NCBI GenBank assembly: GCA_021324045.1
Contig: JAJPJV010000052.1
Location: 1 to 64,000, forward strand
DNA from: Actinomycetota bacterium
Lineage (GTDB): Bacteria > Actinomycetota > Acidimicrobiia > Acidimicrobiales > RAAP-2
DNA length: 64,000 bases
Direction: 5' to 3'
A program made the translations under genes and the position numbers. Shown in pieces: positions 60,730-64,000 of the stretch. The notes below the pieces were generated by a model. That model ran no database searches, was not told where the DNA came from, and worked only from the letters and a program-made list of their open reading frames with translations. Position 1 is the stretch's first letter. Every line of letters starts with the position of its first letter.

Positions 60730-61379
60730 CAGAGGCCTCCCAGCCGCAGCGTGCTGCGAACCTTGTAGCGGATGTTGATGCCGATGCACACCGCAGTAAA
60801 CGCCTCGACGGGCCCGGCGTTGGCCAACGTGCCCGCATCCAGGGCGCGAAGACCCTCCACCGAGTCGACCAACGCCATGGTGGCGTCCTTGGCCCCGCGG
60901 TGGTCTGCACACACCAGCACGTCAGCCAAGAGGGCCTCGTCCAGGTCCGCAAGGTCCTCTGCCGCCAGATGGTGGAAGCTTGCGGCGACGTGGGAAGCCG
61001 GGAGCGCCGCCTGAAGCTCGCCGGCAACCGAGCCGCGCGGAGGGACGACGGCCCGTACGCTGCGGCCGATCTTGACCAGTGGTGCAGCAATGCAGACAAC
61101 GACCTTGTCGGCCAGCTGCTCGGCGAGGGCCTGGGCGGTGGTCGTGACCGCGTCCCATGGTGTCGCCACCACCACGAGGTCCGCCCCCGCGGCAACTGCA
61201 TTGTCCCCCCCGCGGACGTCGAGGCGAAGATCGGGCCACGAGTCGCGGATGGTCGCGGCCGCCGCCTCGGCACGCCCGGCGTCGCGGGAGCCCAGGGTCA
61301 CCGCCATCCCAGCCGCGGCCAACCGGGCCCCAAGACCACGACCCTCAGGACCGGTCCCGCCGAGGATGCCAACGTGCAC
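60729..61379 (-). CDS. fno: F420H2:NADP+ oxidoreductase-like protein
   Basis: Transfers hydride between coenzyme F420 and NADP. The 216-residue product has the family nucleotide loop HVGILGGTGPEGRGLGARLA with LGSRDAGRAEAAA (NADP 2'-phosphate site), VVVATPWDAV, SVAGELQAALPASHVAASFH and the C-terminal VEAFTAVCIGINIRYKV. I chose the GTG at 61379, with AAAGG eight bases upstream; a GTG two codons earlier is possible. The downstream mshC overlaps by one base, so cofactor and thiol genes share an mRNA with thrS. It implies that F420 is made by this organism. Confidence 0.9.
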   Translation of the reverse strand: MHVGILGGTGPEGRGLGARLAAAGMAVTLGSRDAGRAEAAAATIRDSWPDLRLDVRGGDNAVAAGADLVVVATPWDAVTTTAQALAEQLADKVVVCIAAPLVKIGRSVRAVVPPRGSVAGELQAALPASHVAASFHHLAAEDLADLDEALLADVLVCADHRGAKDATMALVDSVEGLRALDAGTLANAGPVEAFTAVCIGINIRYKVRSTLRLGGL

Positions 61380-61473
61380 AGTCACTACCTTTCCACAGTC
61401 GTGGTCCTGCAGCTGGCGTCGTCGCTGCACACGGATGGCACTGCCAGCGCACTGAGCCGCGGACCTGCGTTCG

Positions 61474-61503
61474 TTTTCAAGCGTTCGGCGGCGAGAGTAT
61501 TAG
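61474..61503 (+). promoter_or_regulatory. Possible promoter of fabI
   Basis: TTTTCA at 61474-61479 and TATTAG at 61498-61503 with an 18-base spacer, 12 bases before the GTG at 61516. An overlapping TAGCCT at 61501-61506 is nine bases before the GTG. Confidence 0.45.
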
Positions 61504-61515
61504 CCTTCCGGCACT

Positions 61516-62301
61516 GTGGGCGTCGTGGAAGGCAAACGGATCCTCGTCACCGGTGTGCTGACCGAGGCATCGCTGGCCTTCGGCGTGGCGGCGCTGGCGC
61601 AGCGTGAGGGTGCCGAAGTCGTCCTCTCGGGAGCTGGCCGGGGGCTCTCGCTTACCCGACGCATGGCCCGCAAACTGCCCGACCCAGCGGAGGTCCTCGA
61701 GATCGACGTCACTCAGCCCGACCAGCTTGCAGCCGCGGCTGAGCACCTGGCCAACAAATGGGGTCGCCTCGACGGCATCTTGCACGCCATCGGTTTCGCA
61801 CCCCCGTCGTGCCTTGCCAAGGGGATGCTCGAAGCGAGCTGGGACGACGTCGCCGTCGCGCTCGAGGTTTCCGCGTATTCGCTCAAGGCTCTCGCCGCGC
61901 ACTTCGCTCCGCTGCTGGAGATCGCCGGGTCCGAAGGTGGGGCGTCCGTCGTGGGTCTCGATTTCGACGCCTCGTTGGCCTGGCCCTTCTACGACTGGAT
62001 GGGGGTGGCGAAGGCCGCGCTCGAGTCGTTGACCCGCTATCTCGCGCGCGATCTCGGCCCGAAGGGCATCCGTGTCAACCTCGTGGCCGCCGGCCCCGTG
62101 CGCACGATGGCAGGACGTTCGATCCCCGGGTTCGAGCGCTTCGAGGAGACTTGGGCCGCGCGCGCACCGCTGGGCTGGGACGCCACCGACTCCAATGCGG
62201 TGGCCCGGGCCTGCGTCGCACTGTTCTCGGACTGGTTCCCCATGACCACCGGTGAGATCCTCCATGTCGACGGCGGTGCCCACGCAGTCGGTGCACCTTG
62301 A
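61516..62301 (+). CDS. fabI: Enoyl-ACP reductase (FabI/InhA family)
   Basis: NADH-dependent reduction of enoyl-ACP in type II fatty acid synthesis. The 261-residue SDR-fold protein starts VEGKRILVTGVLTEASLAFG, then EVVLSGAGRGLSLTRRMA, LEIDVTQPDQL, GRLDGILHAIGFAPPSCL. The catalytic Tyr and Lys are in WPFYDWMGVAKAALES, with LDFDASLAW before it as in InhA, and VNLVAAGPVRTMAGRSI after. It resembles mycobacterial InhA more than E. coli FabI in these stretches. The GTG at 61516 is used; a GTG three codons later is possible. It is divergent from fno. Confidence 0.92.
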   Translation: MGVVEGKRILVTGVLTEASLAFGVAALAQREGAEVVLSGAGRGLSLTRRMARKLPDPAEVLEIDVTQPDQLAAAAEHLANKWGRLDGILHAIGFAPPSCLAKGMLEASWDDVAVALEVSAYSLKALAAHFAPLLEIAGSEGGASVVGLDFDASLAWPFYDWMGVAKAALESLTRYLARDLGPKGIRVNLVAAGPVRTMAGRSIPGFERFEETWAARAPLGWDATDSNAVARACVALFSDWFPMTTGEILHVDGGAHAVGAP

Positions 62302-62311
62302 GCGCTGAGCG

Positions 62312-64000
62312 GTGACCAAGCGCGATCGGCAACGACGCCGTCGCAAGTCCCACCGGCCGCGCTCACGGGTCGCCATCGATGCCATCAACGCCATCGACGG
62401 TCTCGATCCCCTCGTCACGGCGCTCGTCGCTGCGGCCCGAGATCCCTTGGTCACCCTCACCGAGGTCGCCGACCGCCTCGGGGCCGTCATCGCCGACCCG
62501 CACGCAGGCCAGGTCCTCGAATGGCCCAGCACTGCGATGGCCCGAGGCCGCGCCCTCGCCGCCGAACTCGACGACGAACGGGCACGAGCGCTGAGCGCGG
62601 TGCTCGGCGCACGCATTGGCCTCGACGTGCGCTACGCCTGGCTCGCGGCAGGGATGTCGCCGGACGCCAGCGGTGCCGAGGAATTCCTCGCACTGGGGCT
62701 CTCTGCGCTTCGCCGTCCGTCGACCGAGCGCCTGGGGGCCGGCGCAGGCAAGGCGACGACCAAGGACATCGAAGCGACGAAGGACATCGAAACGCTCTGG
62801 CACGACGCGACCCTCCTCATCGGGGAGCTCCAGGTGGCCAACGGCCGGATTGCTCCTGCCCTCGAGCGCCTCTCCCAGCTCTGCGAACGCGACCCCGATG
62901 ACCATGGCGCACAGCATCTCCGAGCCCGTGCCCTCGAAGAGGCTGCACGCCGGACCCGGAGCTTCCCTGCCAGACAAGAACCGTGCCCGTGTGGCTCCGA
63001 GCTGGCATGGAACGCCTGCTGCCGGGCGGTCGAGCACGATCTGCTGGCGCGCTTCTCCGATCGGTCCACCCTTGCGCAGTTGCGCTCCAGCCTTCAGAAC
63101 TTCGTCAGCTCGGATCCTGCTTTGACCGTCTGGCAGCAGCGTCACGTCAACCAATGGTTGACGCACTCCGGCATGAGCAGCGCTGGCCAGGGGGGCTTCG
63201 ATTCGCTCTTTGCGGAAGAGGAGATCGATCCCCCCTCGAACGCGACGGCTGGAGCTCCGGCGTCAAGGCGCGCCATGCCGCTCGCCGTCGAACACTCCTG
63301 GTTCCTTGGACCTGATGGGTTCGCGCCCGACGATGTCCCTCGTCGCGACCAGCCCAGCCTGCTCCAGCGATTCGCCGACCACGCTTGCACTCCACCTGCA
63401 CTCGCGGCCATCGCCCGAGACTGGTTGCGCTCTGCGCGCTTCGGGCTCTGGCAGGTCCCGGACCCGCACCCCGGGCCCGGTGTGTGGTTGACGGACCTCG
63501 TGACCCACACCAAGCTCTACGCCGCCCTCCCGAGCGAGCTCACACGCGCGCTTGCGCGCTGGAGCGTGCTGGTGGGCGGGCTGTTCCCCGTCAACGGCGC
63601 TTGGTACTGCGGTTCGGGTATGTTCGTCGTCGAACCGCCGGTCGCCGACCGCCTCACGGCCGAGGTGCTCGAGGCAGCGCGCGCCGTTCTCGTCGCCTTG
63701 GCGCACGAACGCGGGCTCAGAATCCCCCCGGGAGCGAGCCACGCCGGGCACCCGACGGACGCCCCATACGGGGTGCTGGCGACCGTGACCGAACCGATGG
63801 TGCCCGACGTCGCTCGCCTCTACCATCGGGTCGTCGGCGCATCGTTGGCGGGCCTCCTACGCAGTGCCGAGCGCCATCGGCGCCTGCTACCTCGGGCGGT
63901 GAACGCCGACGGGGATCCCCTTGAGCTCGTCACCCTCACGGTGACCCTTGCGTCCGCGCCAGCACTGCGCCGTGCAATCGCAGCCACGACCCACTCCGCG
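62312..64000 (+). CDS. Large SEC-C-motif protein of unknown function (3' truncated)
   Basis: The frame from GTG 62312 is open to the last base, 563 codons, so the end lies outside the window. The N-terminus is very basic (TKRDRQRRRRKSHRPRSR). A helical region follows, then a SEC-C-type zinc motif, EPCPCGSELAWNACC, near residue 228, and then another helical region. SEC-C motifs occur at the end of SecA, where they bind zinc and SecB or ribosomes, and in many unknown proteins. Codon use matches the neighbours. It starts 11 bases after fabI. I do not recognise the rest; no helicase, nuclease or membrane motif is visible. Confidence 0.75.
   Translation, partial: MTKRDRQRRRRKSHRPRSRVAIDAINAIDGLDPLVTALVAAARDPLVTLTEVADRLGAVIADPHAGQVLEWPSTAMARGRALAAELDDERARALSAVLGARIGLDVRYAWLAAGMSPDASGAEEFLALGLSALRRPSTERLGAGAGKATTKDIEATKDIETLWHDATLLIGELQVANGRIAPALERLSQLCERDPDDHGAQHLRARALEEAARRTRSFPARQEPCPCGSELAWNACCRAVEHDLLARFSDRSTLAQLRSSLQNFVSSDPALTVWQQRHVNQWLTHSGMSSAGQGGFDSLFAEEEIDPPSNATAGAPASRRAMPLAVEHSWFLGPDGFAPDDVPRRDQPSLLQRFADHACTPPALAAIARDWLRSARFGLWQVPDPHPGPGVWLTDLVTHTKLYAALPSELTRALARWSVLVGGLFPVNGAWYCGSGMFVVEPPVADRLTAEVLEAARAVLVALAHERGLRIPPGASHAGHPTDAPYGVLATVTEPMVPDVARLYHRVVGASLAGLLRSAERHRRLLPRAVNADGDPLELVTLTVTLASAPALRRAIAATTHSA

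Noticed and set aside
62371-62400. Short tandem repeat (GCCATCGA/GCCATCAA units) at the start of the SEC-C gene
   Set aside because: It encodes a regular Ile-Asp-Ala-Ile helix in frame and is too short to be a repeat array.
1-64000. CRISPR arrays, insertion sequences, prophage genes, defence systems, rRNA
   Set aside because: No regularly spaced repeats, transposase, integrase, phage structural or defence proteins, or rRNA motifs were seen on either strand.

Overview
The window is about 68% GC by eye, is almost entirely coding, and reads as chromosomal DNA of an actinomycete (Actinomycetota). The markers are two steps of mycothiol synthesis (mshC and mshD), a phosphatidylinositol-mannoside cassette (pgsA, acyltransferase, pimA), an F420:NADP oxidoreductase, an InhA-like enoyl reductase and a menaquinone pair. 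The gene order thrS-HIT-pgsA-acyltransferase-pimA, then pdxST-yebC-ruvCAB-yajC-secDF-rel-hisS-aspS, then alaS-ruvX-mltG-aroE, follows the well-known Mycobacterium tuberculosis block running from thrS to aroE. An early-branching class such as Acidimicrobiia is plausible but is inference only.

Layout. Positions 1-90 hold the tail of an unrecognised plus-strand gene. Positions 153-12182 (minus strand) form one continuous histidine-tryptophan operon, read hisD-C-B-H-A-F, a GroES-like gene, hisI, trpE, ygfZ, trpC, trpF, trpB; hisG, hisE, trpA, trpD and trpG are not in view. Positions 12400-14310 hold a small conserved-looking ORF, a toxin-antitoxin pair whose operator palindrome abuts the start codon, and nth. 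Positions 14361-18704 hold mshD, a VIT-family transporter, a small membrane protein, menG and an isochorismate synthase. Positions 18681-21781 are a glycosyltransferase/two-component operon. Positions 21895-26649 hold a flippase-like membrane protein, polyphosphate kinase and a first SEDS protein. Positions 26650-27464 contain no gene I can support, only possible coding relics. Positions 27465-61379 are a long run of minus-strand housekeeping genes: cell wall (rodA, aroE, mltG), translation (alaS, aspS, hisS, thrS), stringent response (rel), protein export (secDF-yajC), recombination (ruvABC, ruvX, rarA), vitamin B6 (pdxST), PIM lipids, mycothiol and F420. It is interrupted by a plus-strand EF-G-like GTPase. 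Positions 61516-64000 hold an enoyl-ACP reductase and a large SEC-C-motif protein that runs off the end.

The genes within units are tightly coupled: many stop/start pairs overlap by 1-4 bases. Three tail-to-tail pairs overlap on opposite strands. Many transcription units begin with a TAnnnT hexamer 5-8 bases before the start codon and lack a Shine-Dalgarno sequence, which suggests leaderless mRNAs are the default here.

The most noteworthy observations are: this uniform leaderless promoter architecture; a PIN-domain toxin that has lost at least two active-site acids yet keeps an intact antitoxin and operator; a GroES-like gene and ygfZ embedded in the his-trp operon; an in-frame extension upstream of trpC with coding-like codon use; an EF-G-like protein with altered GTPase motifs divergent from pgsA; and an aspartyl-tRNA synthetase with residues typical of the non-discriminating type. 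I found no clearly new defence or mobile system, no tRNA or rRNA gene, no CRISPR array and no insertion sequence.
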